From assembly GCF_024508315.1 (NCBI RefSeq), contig NZ_CP101987.1, positions 3,038,001 to 3,102,000 on the forward strand: 64,000 nucleotides of DNA. Reading direction: 5' to 3'. The notes below the pieces were generated by a model that did not search any database, was not told where the DNA came from, and worked only from the letters and a program-made list of their open reading frames with translations. The stretch is from Cellulomonas xiejunii. GTDB taxonomy: Bacteria; Actinomycetota; Actinomycetes; Actinomycetales; Cellulomonadaceae. Numbering within the stretch: the first letter of the stretch is position 1; every line of letters begins with the position of its first letter. Both the position numbers and the translations under genes were made by a program. This document shows, one piece after another, positions 1 through 9,326 of this stretch.

Positions 1-414
1 CGCCTGCGCGACTACGACGATGCCGCCAGGGGAGACACCGTCACCAGGGTGTACCGCCTGCTCGGTGTCGTCGACCGCACGGTCGAGCAGAACGCTTCGG
101 TCACCGACGACGAGCTCGTGGACCTGCTGGCCACGGCTGTCGCCGACAGCAGCACGGGGACCTTCGACCTCGTCGGCGCACCGGGCCGACGTACGACGTG
201 GCACTCCGTGGTCACCGGTGCGGCCGACGGTCCGCTGAAGTCCCAGGTCCTCGCCGCGGCGTGCTTCGAGGTCGTCGTCGACCGCGACGCCGGCCCGGCC
301 GTGACCACCGACGACCTCCCCTGCCCCGACGAGGTCGTCGAGGACCTGCAGGACATGAGCAGCGAGGCCGACATCGTCCTCGTCGCCGACCTCAGCCCGC
401 GACCGACCGAGTGA
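1..414 (+). CDS. Hypothetical protein, 5' end outside the window
   Basis: The frame is open from the first base and ends in TGA at 412-414, so at least 137 codons of the C-terminal part are visible. A GTG at 49 could be an internal start, but no ribosome binding site precedes it and the reading frame continues upstream. The protein is acidic, rich in Asp and Val, and has no membrane segment, cysteine cluster or catalytic motif that I recognise. It converges on the arabinose operon and is followed by a strong hairpin. I do not recognise the family and cannot suggest a function. Confidence 0.6.
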   Translation, partial: RLRDYDDAARGDTVTRVYRLLGVVDRTVEQNASVTDDELVDLLATAVADSSTGTFDLVGAPGRRTTWHSVVTGAADGPLKSQVLAAACFEVVVDRDAGPAVTTDDLPCPDEVVEDLQDMSSEADIVLVADLSPRPTE

Positions 415-443
415 CGCCACGCCGTGGCGCCCGCTGACGGCCA

Positions 444-477
444 AGGGCGGGCCCGGCCCACGGCCGGTGCCCGCCCT
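444..477. terminator. Bidirectional hairpin between the unknown gene and araA
   Basis: AGGGCGGGC (444-452) pairs perfectly with GCCCGCCCT (469-477), and CCGGC/GCCGG can pair inside. It lies between two convergent genes and has no T-tract, as is usual for G+C-rich actinobacteria. Confidence 0.6.
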
Positions 478-493
478 CGTCGTGCGTGACGCG

Positions 494-2002
494 TCAGAGG
501 CCCTGCGCGACCCGGTAGTACACCTGGTTCCACCGCACCTGGTCCGCGAACCCACGACGCGTCGTGGACTCGTCGATGACCAGCAGCTCGGTGCGCGCCA
601 GCTCGGCGAAGATCTCCCACGCCTCGATGCCCACGGCCGTGCTCAGCACCGTGTGGTGCGCGCCGCCGGCGGTCAGCCAGCACTCGGACGACGTCGTGAA
701 GTCCGGGCGGGGCTCCCACACGGCACGTGCCACGGGCAGGTTCGGCAGGTCGGCCGTCGGCGGGACGAGGTCCACGACGTTCGCCGTGAGGCGGAACCGC
801 TCGCGCATGTCGGCCATCGACACGACGACACCGGGGCCGGAGTCGGCGTTGAAGACCATGCGGACCGGGTCCTCCTTGCCGCCGATGCCCAGCGGGTGGA
901 TCTCCACGCGCGGCTTCGACGTCGTGAGGGTCGGGCAGATCTCGAGCATGTGCGCGCCGAGGATCTTCTCCGCACCGGGCGTGAGGTCGTAGGTGTAGTC
1001 CTCCATGAGCGAGGCACCGCCGGGCAGCCCTGCACCCATCACCTTGGCGACGCGCACGAGGACGGCCGTCTTCCAGTCGCCCTCCGCGCCGAACCCGTAG
1101 CCCTTGGCCATGAGCCGCTGCACGGCCAGGCCGGGCAGCTGGCGCAGGTCGCCCAGGTCCTCGAAGTTCGTCGTGAACGCCATGGCGCCGCGCTCGGTGA
1201 GGAAGCCCTCGAGCGCGATCTCCTGGCGGGCGGCGTAGCGCAGCGACTCGTGGCGGTCGCCGCCGCGGCGCAGCTCGGGGACGACGTCGTACAGGTCCTC
1301 GTACTGCGCGACGAGCGCGTCGACGCTCGCGTCGTCGACGGCCTCGACCGCGGCGACGAGGTCGTTGACGCCCCAGGTGTTCACGGAGACACCGAGCCGG
1401 ATCTCCGCCTCGGTCTTGTCGCCCTCGGTGACGGCGACGTTGCGCATGTTGTCGCCGAAGCGCACGAGGCGCAGGTCCTGCGCGGCCTGCCAGCCGGCGG
1501 CGGCGCGCACCCAGGTGCCGATGCGTGCGGTGACGGCCGGGTTCGACACGTGGCCGGACACGGTGGTGCGGGCGACGCCCAGGCGCGTGGCGATGTACGC
1601 GTACTCGCGGTCGCCGTGCGCGGCCTGGTTGAGGTTCATGAAGTCCATGTCGATGCTGTCCCACGGCAGCTCGACGTTGGCCTGCGTGTGCAGGTGCAGC
1701 AGCGGCTTGCGCAGCAGGTCCAGGCCCGTGATCCACATCTTGGCGGGGCTGAACGTGTGCATCCACGTGATGACGCCCAGCACGCGGTCGTCGGAGTTGG
1801 CGTCCAGCACCGCACGGCGGATGGAGTCCGAGTCCTTGAGGACCGGCTTCCAGACGACCTTCGCCGGGACGTCACCGGACGCGTCGAGCGCGGCGGCGAC
1901 CTCCTGCGACTGCTCGGCGACCTGGCGCAGCGTCTCCTCGCCGTAGAGGTCCTGCGAGCCGGTGAGGAACCAGATCTCCTGGTCGGGGTAGGCCTTGCTC
2001 AT
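494..2002 (-). CDS. araA: L-arabinose isomerase
   Basis: This cytoplasmic enzyme interconverts L-arabinose and L-ribulose, the first step of arabinose catabolism. The 502-residue length matches the family (about 500). Family catalytic and metal positions are recognisable: Glu in EGDWK near residue 306, Glu in MEDYTY near 333, His in GAHMLE near 350 and the His pair in GGAHHT near 450. The ATG at 2002 is preceded by GAAGGAG. It is the last gene of araB-araD-araA, 26 bases after araD, and should share the LacI-type control upstream of araB. Identification is firm. Confidence 0.96.
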   Translation of the reverse strand: MSKAYPDQEIWFLTGSQDLYGEETLRQVAEQSQEVAAALDASGDVPAKVVWKPVLKDSDSIRRAVLDANSDDRVLGVITWMHTFSPAKMWITGLDLLRKPLLHLHTQANVELPWDSIDMDFMNLNQAAHGDREYAYIATRLGVARTTVSGHVSNPAVTARIGTWVRAAAGWQAAQDLRLVRFGDNMRNVAVTEGDKTEAEIRLGVSVNTWGVNDLVAAVEAVDDASVDALVAQYEDLYDVVPELRRGGDRHESLRYAARQEIALEGFLTERGAMAFTTNFEDLGDLRQLPGLAVQRLMAKGYGFGAEGDWKTAVLVRVAKVMGAGLPGGASLMEDYTYDLTPGAEKILGAHMLEICPTLTTSKPRVEIHPLGIGGKEDPVRMVFNADSGPGVVVSMADMRERFRLTANVVDLVPPTADLPNLPVARAVWEPRPDFTTSSECWLTAGGAHHTVLSTAVGIEAWEIFAELARTELLVIDESTTRRGFADQVRWNQVYYRVAQGL

Positions 2003-2028
2003 CGTGCTGTCTCCTTCGTGGCCGGGCA

Positions 2029-2745
2029 TCAGTGCTGGCCGTAGACGTTCTGGTACCGCGCGTACAGCGAGTCGACGTCGCTCTGCGCGATCGGCAGCGG
2101 CTCGCCGAGCTGCCGGCTGATGTGGACGGTCCGGGCGACCTCCTCGACCATGACCGCGGCCTTCACGGCGGCCTTGGCGTCCTTGCCGATCGTGAACGGG
2201 CCGTGGTTGCGCATGAGGACCGCGGGGCTGCGCGACTCGCGCAGCGTCTCGACGATGCCGCGGCCGATCGAGTCGTCGCCGATGAGCGCGAACGGGCCGA
2301 TGGGGATGTCCCCGCCGAACTCGTCGGCCATCATCGTCAGCACGCACGGCACGGGCTCGGCGCGCGCCGCCCAGGCGGTCGCGTACGTCGAGTGCGTGTG
2401 CACCACGCCGCCCACGTGGGGCATGTGCGTGTAGACGTACGCGTGCGCGGCGGTGTCGGACGACGGCGCGCGGTCGCCCTCGACGAGGTTCGCCTGCAGG
2501 TCGCACACGACCATCGACTCCGGCGTCAGCTCGTCGTACGTCACGCCGGACGGCTTGATGACGAGCAGGTCGCGCTCGCTCGGGCCCGCGGGGTCGACGA
2601 CGACGCGCTGCGAGACGTTGCCCGCGGTCCACACGACCAGGCCCCACCGGGGCAGCTCGGCGTGCAGCGCGCTGACCTTCTCGCGGGCGCGCGCGACCGC
2701 CTCGCGGACGTCGGGCCCGTAGGCGTCCAGTGCTGTGGTGGTCAT
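2029..2745 (-). CDS. araD: L-ribulose-5-phosphate 4-epimerase
   Basis: It converts L-ribulose 5-phosphate to D-xylulose 5-phosphate, delivering arabinose carbon to the pentose phosphate pathway. The 238-residue protein is a class II aldolase-fold enzyme. Visible motifs are [16 protein letters not shown], the zinc-binding HTHSTYA and NHGPFTIG. The start [10 protein letters not shown] is preceded by GGAGG. It lies 95 bases after araB and 26 before araA in the same operon. The other aldolase-II possibility, fuculose-phosphate aldolase, is unlikely between araB and araA. Confidence 0.95.
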   Translation of the reverse strand: MTTTALDAYGPDVREAVARAREKVSALHAELPRWGLVVWTAGNVSQRVVVDPAGPSERDLLVIKPSGVTYDELTPESMVVCDLQANLVEGDRAPSSDTAAHAYVYTHMPHVGGVVHTHSTYATAWAARAEPVPCVLTMMADEFGGDIPIGPFALIGDDSIGRGIVETLRESRSPAVLMRNHGPFTIGKDAKAAVKAAVMVEEVARTVHISRQLGEPLPIAQSDVDSLYARYQNVYGQH

Positions 2746-2840
2746 CCGGCCTCCTGCATCGGTGCCCGCGGTGGCGGGCGGTGTGGTCCGGCGCGCGGGC
2801 GCCGGTGCGCGGTCGTGCCGCGCGTGGTCCGGGACGGTGC

Positions 2841-4460
2841 TCAGAGCACCTCGGTCGCGGTGCGCTCGACGGCCAGGCCGGCCTCGTAGCGCTCGAGCCA
2901 GGCGGCGTAGCCGGCGACGTCGGCGGGGTCCGGCGCGACGACCTCGATCTCGGCGTCCGCGAAGACCTGCGTCGTCAGGTAGGTGCCCAGGTCCTGCGAC
3001 GCGCCGCTCGCGAGGTAGCCCGCGAGCACCGCGATGCCCCACGCACCACCCTCGCCGGCGGTGCGACCCACCGCGACGGGCGTGTCGACCGCCGCCGCGA
3101 GCAGCCGCTGCGCGACACCCGCCGTGCGGAACAGGCCGCCGTGCGCGTACATCGCGTCGACCTCGACGCCCTCGGCCGCGAGGATCCGCATGCCCAGGCT
3201 CAGGGTGCCGAACGCGCCGTAGACCTGCGTGCGCACGAAGTTCGCCAGGGTGAGCCGGCTGTCGGGGGTCCGCACGATCAGCGGGCGGCCCTCCGCCAGG
3301 CCGGTGACCGGCTCGCCGGCCAGGTAGTTGTACGCCAGCAGCCCGCCGCCGTCGGCCTCGCCCTCCAGGGCCTCGCGCAGCAGGACGCGGAAGACCTCGT
3401 CCGCGCCGGCGTCGGAGCCCAGCGCGGTGGCGAACCGGCCGAAGACCCCGGCCCACTCCCCCAGCTCGCTCGCGCCGTTGTTGCAGTGGACCATCGCGAC
3501 CAGGTCGCCCGCGGGCGTCGTGACGAGGTCGATCTCGTGGTGCACGGTCGCGAGCGGCTTCTCGAGCACGACCATCGCGAAGATGCTGGTGCCGACGCTG
3601 ATGTTGGCGGTCCGCGGTGCCACCGACGCGGTGGCGACCATGCCGGTGCCTGCGTCGCCCTCGGGCGGGCACAGCGGCGTCCCGGCGCGCAGCGTGCCCG
3701 TCGGGTCGAGCAGCGCCGCGCCCTCGTCGGTCAGCACGCCGGCGTCCTGGCCCGCGACGAGCACCTGCGGCAGCAGGTCGCGCAGGTGGTCGACGGGCAG
3801 CCGGTCGGCCGCGAGCGCGTCGTAGCGCGCGAGCAGGTCGGCGTCGTAGTCGTGCGTGGCCGGGTCGACGGGAAACATGCCCGAGGCGTCACCGACGCCC
3901 AGGACCTTGCGGCCCGTCAGGCGCCAGTGCACGTAGCCGGCGAGCGTCGTGACGAACCGGACGTCCGGCACGTGCGGCTCGGCGTCGAGGACGGCCTGGT
4001 GCAGGTGGGCCACGGACCAGCGCAGCGGGATGTTGTACCCGAACAGCTCGGTGAGCTCGGCAGCGGCCGGCCCGGTGGACGTGTTGCGCCACGTGCGGAA
4101 CGGCACGAGCGGGTCGTCGTCACCGTCGAAGGCGAGGTAGCCGTGCATCATCGCCGAGACGCCGATCGCGGCGAGGGACGTCGGGCGCACGCCGTGCTGC
4201 TGCTCGGTGTCGGCGATGAGGTCGGCGACGGCCGCGCGCAGCCCCTCCCACACGGCGTCGAGCGAGTACGTCCAGGTCCGCCCGACGAGCTGGTTCTCCC
4301 ACGCGTGCCCGCCGCTCGCCAGCACGGCGTGGTCGTCCCCGACCAGCACCGCCTTGATGCGGGTGGATCCCAGCTCGATGCCGAGGGTCGCGCGCCCCTG
4401 CTCGAGGGCCTCGCGTGCGGCGTCCCGGCGGGTGTCGGCGTCGTCGTGGTGGTGCGCCAT
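2841..4460 (-). CDS. araB: Ribulokinase, FGGY family
   Basis: It phosphorylates L-ribulose with ATP. The 539-residue protein begins its kinase fold with [13 protein letters not shown] (N-terminal phosphate loop), has the substrate-region segment [12 protein letters not shown], and the C-terminal nucleotide-binding segments AHGGLFRT and [15 protein letters not shown] chose the ATG at 4460, preceded by a purine-rich GGAGAGGGAG, because an upstream in-frame ATG would run through the operator region. It is the first gene of araBDA and faces two candidate operators. Xylulokinase is the alternative reading of an FGGY kinase, but the araD and araA neighbours settle it. Confidence 0.93.
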   Translation of the reverse strand: MAHHHDDADTRRDAAREALEQGRATLGIELGSTRIKAVLVGDDHAVLASGGHAWENQLVGRTWTYSLDAVWEGLRAAVADLIADTEQQHGVRPTSLAAIGVSAMMHGYLAFDGDDDPLVPFRTWRNTSTGPAAAELTELFGYNIPLRWSVAHLHQAVLDAEPHVPDVRFVTTLAGYVHWRLTGRKVLGVGDASGMFPVDPATHDYDADLLARYDALAADRLPVDHLRDLLPQVLVAGQDAGVLTDEGAALLDPTGTLRAGTPLCPPEGDAGTGMVATASVAPRTANISVGTSIFAMVVLEKPLATVHHEIDLVTTPAGDLVAMVHCNNGASELGEWAGVFGRFATALGSDAGADEVFRVLLREALEGEADGGGLLAYNYLAGEPVTGLAEGRPLIVRTPDSRLTLANFVRTQVYGAFGTLSLGMRILAAEGVEVDAMYAHGGLFRTAGVAQRLLAAAVDTPVAVGRTAGEGGAWGIAVLAGYLASGASQDLGTYLTTQVFADAEIEVVAPDPADVAGYAAWLERYEAGLAVERTATEVL

Positions 4461-4512
4461 CGCGTGCTGCTCCCTCTCCGGGCCTCGTCGCCCGGCGTCG
4501 TGCTCACGGCCA

Positions 4513-4531
4513 CCGGGTCGAGTCGACCCGG
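4513..4531. promoter_or_regulatory. Perfect 9-bp inverted repeat upstream of araB
   Basis: CCGGGTCGA and TCGACCCGG flank a single central base, giving a perfect dyad 53 bases before the araB start, just downstream of the predicted promoter. It could be a second operator or a leader hairpin. No T-tract follows, which argues against a terminator. Confidence 0.4.
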
Positions 4532-4539
4532 CGATCCTG

Positions 4540-4555
4540 ATGTTAACGATCACAT
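4540..4555 (-). promoter_or_regulatory. Candidate LacI-family operator and -10 of araB
   Basis: The 16-mer ATGTTAACGATCACAT is a quasi-palindrome (12 of 16 positions symmetrical) with the central CG and ACAT/ATGT ends typical of LacI-family operators. Read on the minus strand it contains TAACAT, a good actinobacterial -10 for araB, so a bound repressor would block the promoter. It also overlaps the stop codon of the lacI-type gene (TAA at 4545-4543). Confidence 0.5.
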
Positions 4556-5646
4556 GATGCAGAATCCAGCCGCTCGGGCGCCGTCGGCGGCTCCGACGAC
4601 GCCGACGACCGCCGGACGACCAGCTCCGGCGCGATCGACTGCTGCGCCGGCTGCCCTCCGGTCAACGCGTCCGCGACGGCCTGCACCGCACGACGCCCCA
4701 GCTCGTCGAAGCCCTGCCGGACCGTCGTCAGCGGCGGGGAGTAGAACGCGGTGCCGGGCTCGTCGTCGAACCCCACCACCGCGACGTCCTGCGGGACGCG
4801 GACACCCGCCTGCCCGAAGGCCGCGAGCAGACCGAGCGCCAGCTGGTCGTTCGCGGCGAACACGGCGTCCGGCAGCCCTGCGCGCAGCAGCTCGAGGCCC
4901 ACCGCGTGCCCGTCGGCCGCGGACCACCCGCGCGCGGGGTGCGCGCGGACGGGGGCCCCGGCCGCCTCGAGCGCGTCCTGCCACCCTCGCAGGCGGTCCC
5001 GGGCGTCATACCAGTCCTGCGGCCCCGCGACGTGCAGGACGGACCCGCGGCCGGACGCCAGCAGGTGCTCGGTCGCCAGCCGGCCACCGGCGACCTGGTC
5101 CACGGACACCGTGGGCAGGTCCACCCCCTCGCGGCCCGACGACACCAGGACGACCGGCACGGGCACGTGCACGCCGCTGACCGCGTCCACGGTCCCGCTG
5201 CGGGGCGCCACCACGACCACCCCGTCGACGCCCTGCGCCAGGAAGTGCTCGACGGCGGCGACCACCTCGTCCCCGCTGAAGGCACGCAGCGTCGCGACCG
5301 ACACGTAGAACCCCGCGTCGCGCGCCGCCTGCTCGAACGCCACGAGCGTGCTGGTGGGCCCGAACAGCGCGGTCGCCGGCGTGATGACGCCGAGGGTCCC
5401 GGTCCGCCGGGTCACCAGTGCGCGGGCGGCGAGGTTCGGCCGGTAGCCGAGCGTCGCGATCGCCTCGAGCACGCGCTCCCGCGTGGCCGGACGCACGCTC
5501 GGGTGCTCGTTGAGCACCCGCGACACCGTCTGGTGGCTCACCCCCGCGAGCGCGGCGACGTCGTTCATCGCCGGGGGCCGGCCGTCGCGCGAGCGGTGCG
5601 CGGCGGGCGGGCGTGCAGCACCCGCCGTGCGAGGGTCCTCGGTCAT
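4543..5646 (-). CDS. LacI-family transcriptional regulator, probable arabinose regulator
   Basis: The N-terminal helix-turn-helix reads MNDVAALAGVSHQTVSRVL, followed by the hinge helix segment NLAARALVTRRTGTLGVI. The periplasmic-binding-fold effector domain ends with VAVVGFDDEP and LTTVRQ, all standard for LacI/GalR proteins. The start at 5646 (367 residues) lies 4 bases after proC and adds a Pro/Arg-rich tail. A start at 5568 (MNDV, 341 residues) is closer to family length but has no obvious ribosome site. Position directly upstream of araBDA suggests it senses arabinose or a related sugar; that is inferred from context, not from specific residues. Confidence 0.88.
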   Translation of the reverse strand: MTEDPRTAGAARPPAAHRSRDGRPPAMNDVAALAGVSHQTVSRVLNEHPSVRPATRERVLEAIATLGYRPNLAARALVTRRTGTLGVITPATALFGPTSTLVAFEQAARDAGFYVSVATLRAFSGDEVVAAVEHFLAQGVDGVVVVAPRSGTVDAVSGVHVPVPVVLVSSGREGVDLPTVSVDQVAGGRLATEHLLASGRGSVLHVAGPQDWYDARDRLRGWQDALEAAGAPVRAHPARGWSAADGHAVGLELLRAGLPDAVFAANDQLALGLLAAFGQAGVRVPQDVAVVGFDDEPGTAFYSPPLTTVRQGFDELGRRAVQAVADALTGGQPAQQSIAPELVVRRSSASSEPPTAPERLDSASCDR

Positions 5647-5650
5647 CGGG

Positions 5651-6475
5651 TCAACCGGCGCCCAGCTCGCGCGAGCGGTCGGCGGCGGCACGCACACCCG
5701 CCACCAGGCCCGCGCGGACCGCGTGCGCGTCGAGCGCGGCGACACCCGCGACCGTCGTGCCCCCGGGTGACGACACCCGCTCGCGCAGCACCGCCGGGTG
5801 CTCGCCCGTCTGCGCGACCATCGCGGCCGCACCCTCGACGGTCGCGACCGCGAGCCGCGACGCGAGGTCCCGGGGCAGGCCCAGCAGCACGCCCGCCTCG
5901 GCCAGCGCGTCGATCACGTAGAACGCGTACGCCGGGCCGGACCCGGACAGCGCCGTCACCGCGTCGAGCTGCTTCTCGGCGACCCGCTCCACGAGCCCCG
6001 TCGCCGCGAGCACGCGCTCGACCAGCGCCAGGTGCTCCTCGCGCGCCGCGGCGCCGGGCGCGATCGCGCTCGCCCCCTTGCCGATCAGCGCGGGCGTGTT
6101 CGGCATGACGCGGATCACGGGCGTGCCCGGGGGCAGCGCGGCCTCGTAGACCCGCAGCGGGACTCCCGCCGCGACGCTCACGACGAGCGCACCGGCGCGC
6201 AGCACGGGCGCGGCCTCCGCCAGCGCCGCGGGCACCACGTCCGGCTTGACCGCGAGCAGGACGACGTCCGCAGCGGCGACGGCGTCCTGGTTGCCGGCCG
6301 TGCGCACGCCGTGCTCCCGCGCGAGCGCGTCCGCCTTGGCCGCGTCCTGGTCCGCGACGGTCACGCGGTCCCCGGGCCAGCCGCCCGCCCGGAGTGCCGC
6401 GACGAGCGTGCCGCCCATGACCCCGCCGCCGAGCACCGCGACAGCCGGCGCCGGCCCCGTGTCCTGCGTGGTCAT
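5651..6475 (-). CDS. proC: Pyrroline-5-carboxylate reductase
   Basis: It makes L-proline from 1-pyrroline-5-carboxylate with NAD(P)H in the cytoplasm. The 274-residue protein has the N-terminal Rossmann motif VAVLGGGVMGG, the central MPNTPALIGKG and the family signature LSGSGPAYAF near residue 177. The ATG at 6475 follows GGAGG by 4 bases. The stop is 4 bases before the lacI-type start, so the two may be cotranscribed, although their functions are not obviously linked. Confidence 0.94.
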   Translation of the reverse strand: MTTQDTGPAPAVAVLGGGVMGGTLVAALRAGGWPGDRVTVADQDAAKADALAREHGVRTAGNQDAVAAADVVLLAVKPDVVPAALAEAAPVLRAGALVVSVAAGVPLRVYEAALPPGTPVIRVMPNTPALIGKGASAIAPGAAAREEHLALVERVLAATGLVERVAEKQLDAVTALSGSGPAYAFYVIDALAEAGVLLGLPRDLASRLAVATVEGAAAMVAQTGEHPAVLRERVSSPGGTTVAGVAALDAHAVRAGLVAGVRAAADRSRELGAG

Positions 6476-6562
6476 CGTGCCTCCGTCGCTGCGCACCCGG
6501 CCGCGGGCGCGACCGGGACGAGCCTACTGGCGCCCGCGGACGCCGAGCCGTCGAACGCCACC

Positions 6563-6660
6563 CCCGCGAGAGTGCAATCCAGTCCCACCCCACCCACTCC
6601 CCCCGCGAGAGTGCAATCCAGTCCCACCCCACCCCCTCCCCCCGCGAGAGAGCAATCCAG
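6563..6660 (+). repeat. Dispersed repeat, three direct copies with 39-bp period
   Basis: The core GAGAGTGCAATCCAG occurs in three copies beginning (with flanking CCGC bases) at 6563, 6602 and 6641, exactly 39 bases apart, separated by C-rich spacers based on CCCACCCC. The third copy is slightly decayed (GAGAGAGCAATCCAG). The copies face the opposite-strand set at 6724-6881. Apart from these two repeat blocks I see nothing in the 406 bases between proC and the methyltransferase gene. Confidence 0.9.
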
Positions 6661-6723
6661 CACCCCGACACGTGGAGTCGCCCGCTGCCAAGGCCAGATC
6701 GACCGGACGCTCGATGGTGGGCG

Positions 6724-6881
6724 ACTGGATTGCACTCTCGCGCTCGGGCGGGGGGCGACTGGATTGCACTCTCACGCTCGGGCGGGGGGCGACTGGATTG
6801 CACTCTCACGCTCGGGCGGGGGGCGACCGAGCTGCTCACTCGCCCGCCAGGCAGGCGAGCGACTGGATTGCTCTCTCGCGC
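6724..6881 (-). repeat. Dispersed repeat, inverted copies with 34-bp period
   Basis: The complement of the same core (ACTGGATTGCACTCTC) starts at 6724, 6758 and 6792, exactly 34 bases apart, with a decayed copy at 6826 and a further copy at 6862-6881. Spacers are G-rich (GCTCGGGCGGGGGGCG). The last copy touches the stop codon of the methyltransferase gene (TGA at 6884-6882). With 6563-6660 the block forms a large imperfect inverted repeat that could fold in single-stranded DNA or RNA. Confidence 0.9.
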
Positions 6882-8441
6882 TCAGGGGAGGGTGAGAAGG
6901 CCGTCGGTGACCAGACCACGGACCATGGGCAGCACGTCGGCGGCGACGTCGGACGCCGGGACGTCGAGCAGGGCGCCGAGCGCGGCGACGATCTGCCCGG
7001 CCGTCAGCTCGCCGTCGCACGCGCCGACGAAGGCCGCGAGCGCCGTGCCGACCTGCACGGTGCGCCCGAAGCCCCGGCCCTGGCGCAGCAGCACGACGCG
7101 CGGGTCGACGGCACCGGGCTGCAGGTAGCGCTCCTCGGTGACGTCAGGGGCGACCGTGAGCCGCAGACCCGCGAGCTCCTCGGCCGACAGACCGGTGACC
7201 GCGTCGTGCGCGGCCAGCGCGGCCGAGATCACGGGCCCGAGCGGCTGGCGCACCGGCCCGGTCTGCGACTCCAGGCGGCGCAGGGTCGGCCGGCCGGTGA
7301 CCGGGCGGCGCAGCGTGACCACGCCGAACCCGACGGAGGAGACGTCGCGGGACGCCAGGTCGTCGAGCCACGCGCCGTACCGCGCGGTCCACGTGCCGCG
7401 GTCGGCCGGGGTCGTGCCGCCGTCGCGGATCCAGGTCTCGGCGTACTGCGCGGGGTCCTGCTGGTCGCGCAGCACGACCCACGCGTCCAGGCCCGACGCG
7501 TCGACCCACGCGCCGATCCGCTCGTGCCACTCCTCGCCGTCCCGCACCTCCCAGTTGGCGAGCAGCTGCGCCACGCCCCCGGGCGCCAGCACGGTCCCGA
7601 CGCCGGTGACCAGGTCTCGCACGAGGTCGTCACCGGCCCGGCCGCCGTCGCGGTAGTCGTACGCGGGGACGTCGGCACGCCGGGGGGTGATGACGAACGG
7701 CGGGTTGGAGACGACCAGGTCGAACGTGTCACCGGCGACGGGCTCGAGCATCGACCCGGCGCGCAGCTCGACACGGTCCGGGCCCAGCCCTGCCAGCGCC
7801 GTCGTGAAGCGCGCGAACGCCAGGGCGCGGGTCGACAGGTCCGTCGCGACGACGTGCGCCGCGTGCCGGCTCGCGTGCAGCGCCTGCACACCGCAGCCCG
7901 TGCCGAGGTCGAGCACCCGCCGGCGCGGGTCCCGGACCGTCGCCTGCGCGAGCGTCAGCGACGCACCGCCGACGCCCAGCACGTGGTCGGTGCGCAACGG
8001 GCCACCGGTCGCCAGCTCGCCCAGGTCCGACGCGATCCACCACGCCGCGTCGCCCGCACCGTCGCTCGCGGCGTAGGGACGCAGGTCGACGAGAGCCCTT
8101 GCCTCGTCGTCGCCATGGTGGCCCGCGACGTCCACCAGGCCGAGGCGTCGCGCCCCCGTGACGCCCACGGTCGGGAGGGCCGCCTCCAGGGCGGCGGCCC
8201 GCACGGGCACACCGAGCAGGAACGCGCGCGTCAGCGTGGCGGCGCGCTCCGACCCGGACCCGGTCGCGGGGTCCGTCGCCCGCAGGGCCGGCAGCACCTC
8301 CCCGCGGGTCAGCGCCCCCGCCGCGACGGGGCCGAGGAGCTCGTCGACGTGCTCGACCGTGAACTGGGCGGCGGTGAGGTCGGCGCGCAGCGCGTCGAGG
8401 AGTGCGGGGACGACGACGGGCGCGTCAGGGGTGGCGGTCAC
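6882..8441 (-). CDS. Class I SAM-dependent methyltransferase with NPPF motif
   Basis: The central domain of this 519-residue protein carries the SAM-binding motif VLDLGTGCGVQALHAS near residue 170 and the catalytic tetrapeptide NPPF in VVSNPPFVITPR near 250. The latter is typical of enzymes methylating planar nitrogens of glutamine, adenine or guanine (PrmC/HemK and RsmC-like). Additional N- and C-terminal regions of about 150 and 200 residues are typical of a long actinobacterial version. The start is GTG at 8441. The substrate is not evident; PrmC itself is shorter, so this is probably a different protein or RNA methylase. Its stop codon abuts a repeat copy. Confidence 0.85.
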   Translation of the reverse strand: MTATPDAPVVVPALLDALRADLTAAQFTVEHVDELLGPVAAGALTRGEVLPALRATDPATGSGSERAATLTRAFLLGVPVRAAALEAALPTVGVTGARRLGLVDVAGHHGDDEARALVDLRPYAASDGAGDAAWWIASDLGELATGGPLRTDHVLGVGGASLTLAQATVRDPRRRVLDLGTGCGVQALHASRHAAHVVATDLSTRALAFARFTTALAGLGPDRVELRAGSMLEPVAGDTFDLVVSNPPFVITPRRADVPAYDYRDGGRAGDDLVRDLVTGVGTVLAPGGVAQLLANWEVRDGEEWHERIGAWVDASGLDAWVVLRDQQDPAQYAETWIRDGGTTPADRGTWTARYGAWLDDLASRDVSSVGFGVVTLRRPVTGRPTLRRLESQTGPVRQPLGPVISAALAAHDAVTGLSAEELAGLRLTVAPDVTEERYLQPGAVDPRVVLLRQGRGFGRTVQVGTALAAFVGACDGELTAGQIVAALGALLDVPASDVAADVLPMVRGLVTDGLLTLP

Positions 8442-8484
8442 GCCGCCATCGTCCCAGGCGCCGCGACGGCGCGACGGGCGCGCG

Positions 8485-9180
8485 TCAGGCCGGCAGGTGC
8501 AGGTCGACCACGAGCGGCCGGTGGTCGCTCGCGACACCCACCGCGGCGTCGTCGAGCACCCAGGCATCCAGGACGGGCAGGCGCTGGTCCACCAGGACGA
8601 CGTCGATACGCACGCGCGGGACGTCCGCCGGGTACGTCGGCTGGTCGGACCCCACGACGCTCGCCGCGTCCTGCAGCCCGCCCGCGGCGTCGCCCAGGAC
8701 GGACCAGGACGGACCCCCGGGACGCTCGTTGAGGTCGCCCGCCACGACGACCGGCCCGTCGGTGCCGCGCAGCAGGCGGCGCACCACCAGGTCGACGTGC
8801 CGTTCCCGCTCGGCCGCACGCAGCCCGAGGTGCACGACCACGACGCGCACCCCGTCGATGCGCGCGGTCGCGACGCCGCGGCGCGTGAGCCCGACGCGCC
8901 AGGGCAGCCGCAGGCCTGCGGCGTCGCGCACGCTGCGGTACGGCGCGACGAGCAGCGCGGTCGTGCGCGCACCACCGCCGCCCACTGCCACGCGCAGGCC
9001 GGTCCGCGCGGCGAACCGGCGCAGCCGCGCCCGCCCGGACGCCCCGCGGGGCGGCTCCTGGACCGCCAGCACGTCGGGGCGCACGCTGCGGACGACGTCG
9101 ACGAGCGCGTCGAGCTCGTCGCGCAGACCACGCAGGTTGTAGGTCATCACCCGCAGGGTGCCGACGTCGCGTGCGTCCAC
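8485..9180 (-). CDS. Endonuclease/exonuclease/phosphatase-family protein
   Basis: The 231-residue protein has the EEP fold signature in order: MTYNLRG at the start, the metal-binding Glu in AVQEPP, the catalytic AGDLNERPG and the C-terminal SDHRPLVVDL. The GTG at 9180 is preceded by GGAGG with 5-base spacing, and the later ATG (MTYN) lies inside the fold. No signal peptide is visible, so it should be cytoplasmic. The family covers DNA repair nucleases, sphingomyelinases and phosphatases. The substrate cannot be told from sequence. Confidence 0.85.
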   Translation of the reverse strand: MDARDVGTLRVMTYNLRGLRDELDALVDVVRSVRPDVLAVQEPPRGASGRARLRRFAARTGLRVAVGGGGARTTALLVAPYRSVRDAAGLRLPWRVGLTRRGVATARIDGVRVVVVHLGLRAAERERHVDLVVRRLLRGTDGPVVVAGDLNERPGGPSWSVLGDAAGGLQDAASVVGSDQPTYPADVPRVRIDVVLVDQRLPVLDAWVLDDAAVGVASDHRPLVVDLHLPA

Positions 9181-9326
9181 GGTGGCCTCCGTCCGTCCTT
9201 CGGCTGCGTGAGCGTACCGACCCACCGGGCCGGGTGGACCACTGCACACGCCGTGGGCCCGTCGTCGGCGGCATGGGACGCCGCGTGAGGGCTCCGTCCG
9301 CCCCCGCGGCTGCGCCGGGCGTGCCG

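Noticed and set aside
6472..6839. Open frames encoding peptide repeats such as LDCTLAG and GDWIALSR across the repeat block
   Set aside because: They are translations of the tandem DNA repeat in several frames and both strands, with no ribosome site and no consistent frame.
6563..6881. Possible CRISPR array because of evenly spaced repeats
   Set aside because: Spacers are themselves repeated rather than unique, the copies switch strand in mid-array, the repeat is only about 15-20 bases and no cas gene is present.
8157..9288. Long plus-strand open frames opposite the methyltransferase and EEP-family genes
   Set aside because: They are antisense shadows. The minus-strand products have clear NPPF and EEP motifs, while the plus-strand translations have none.
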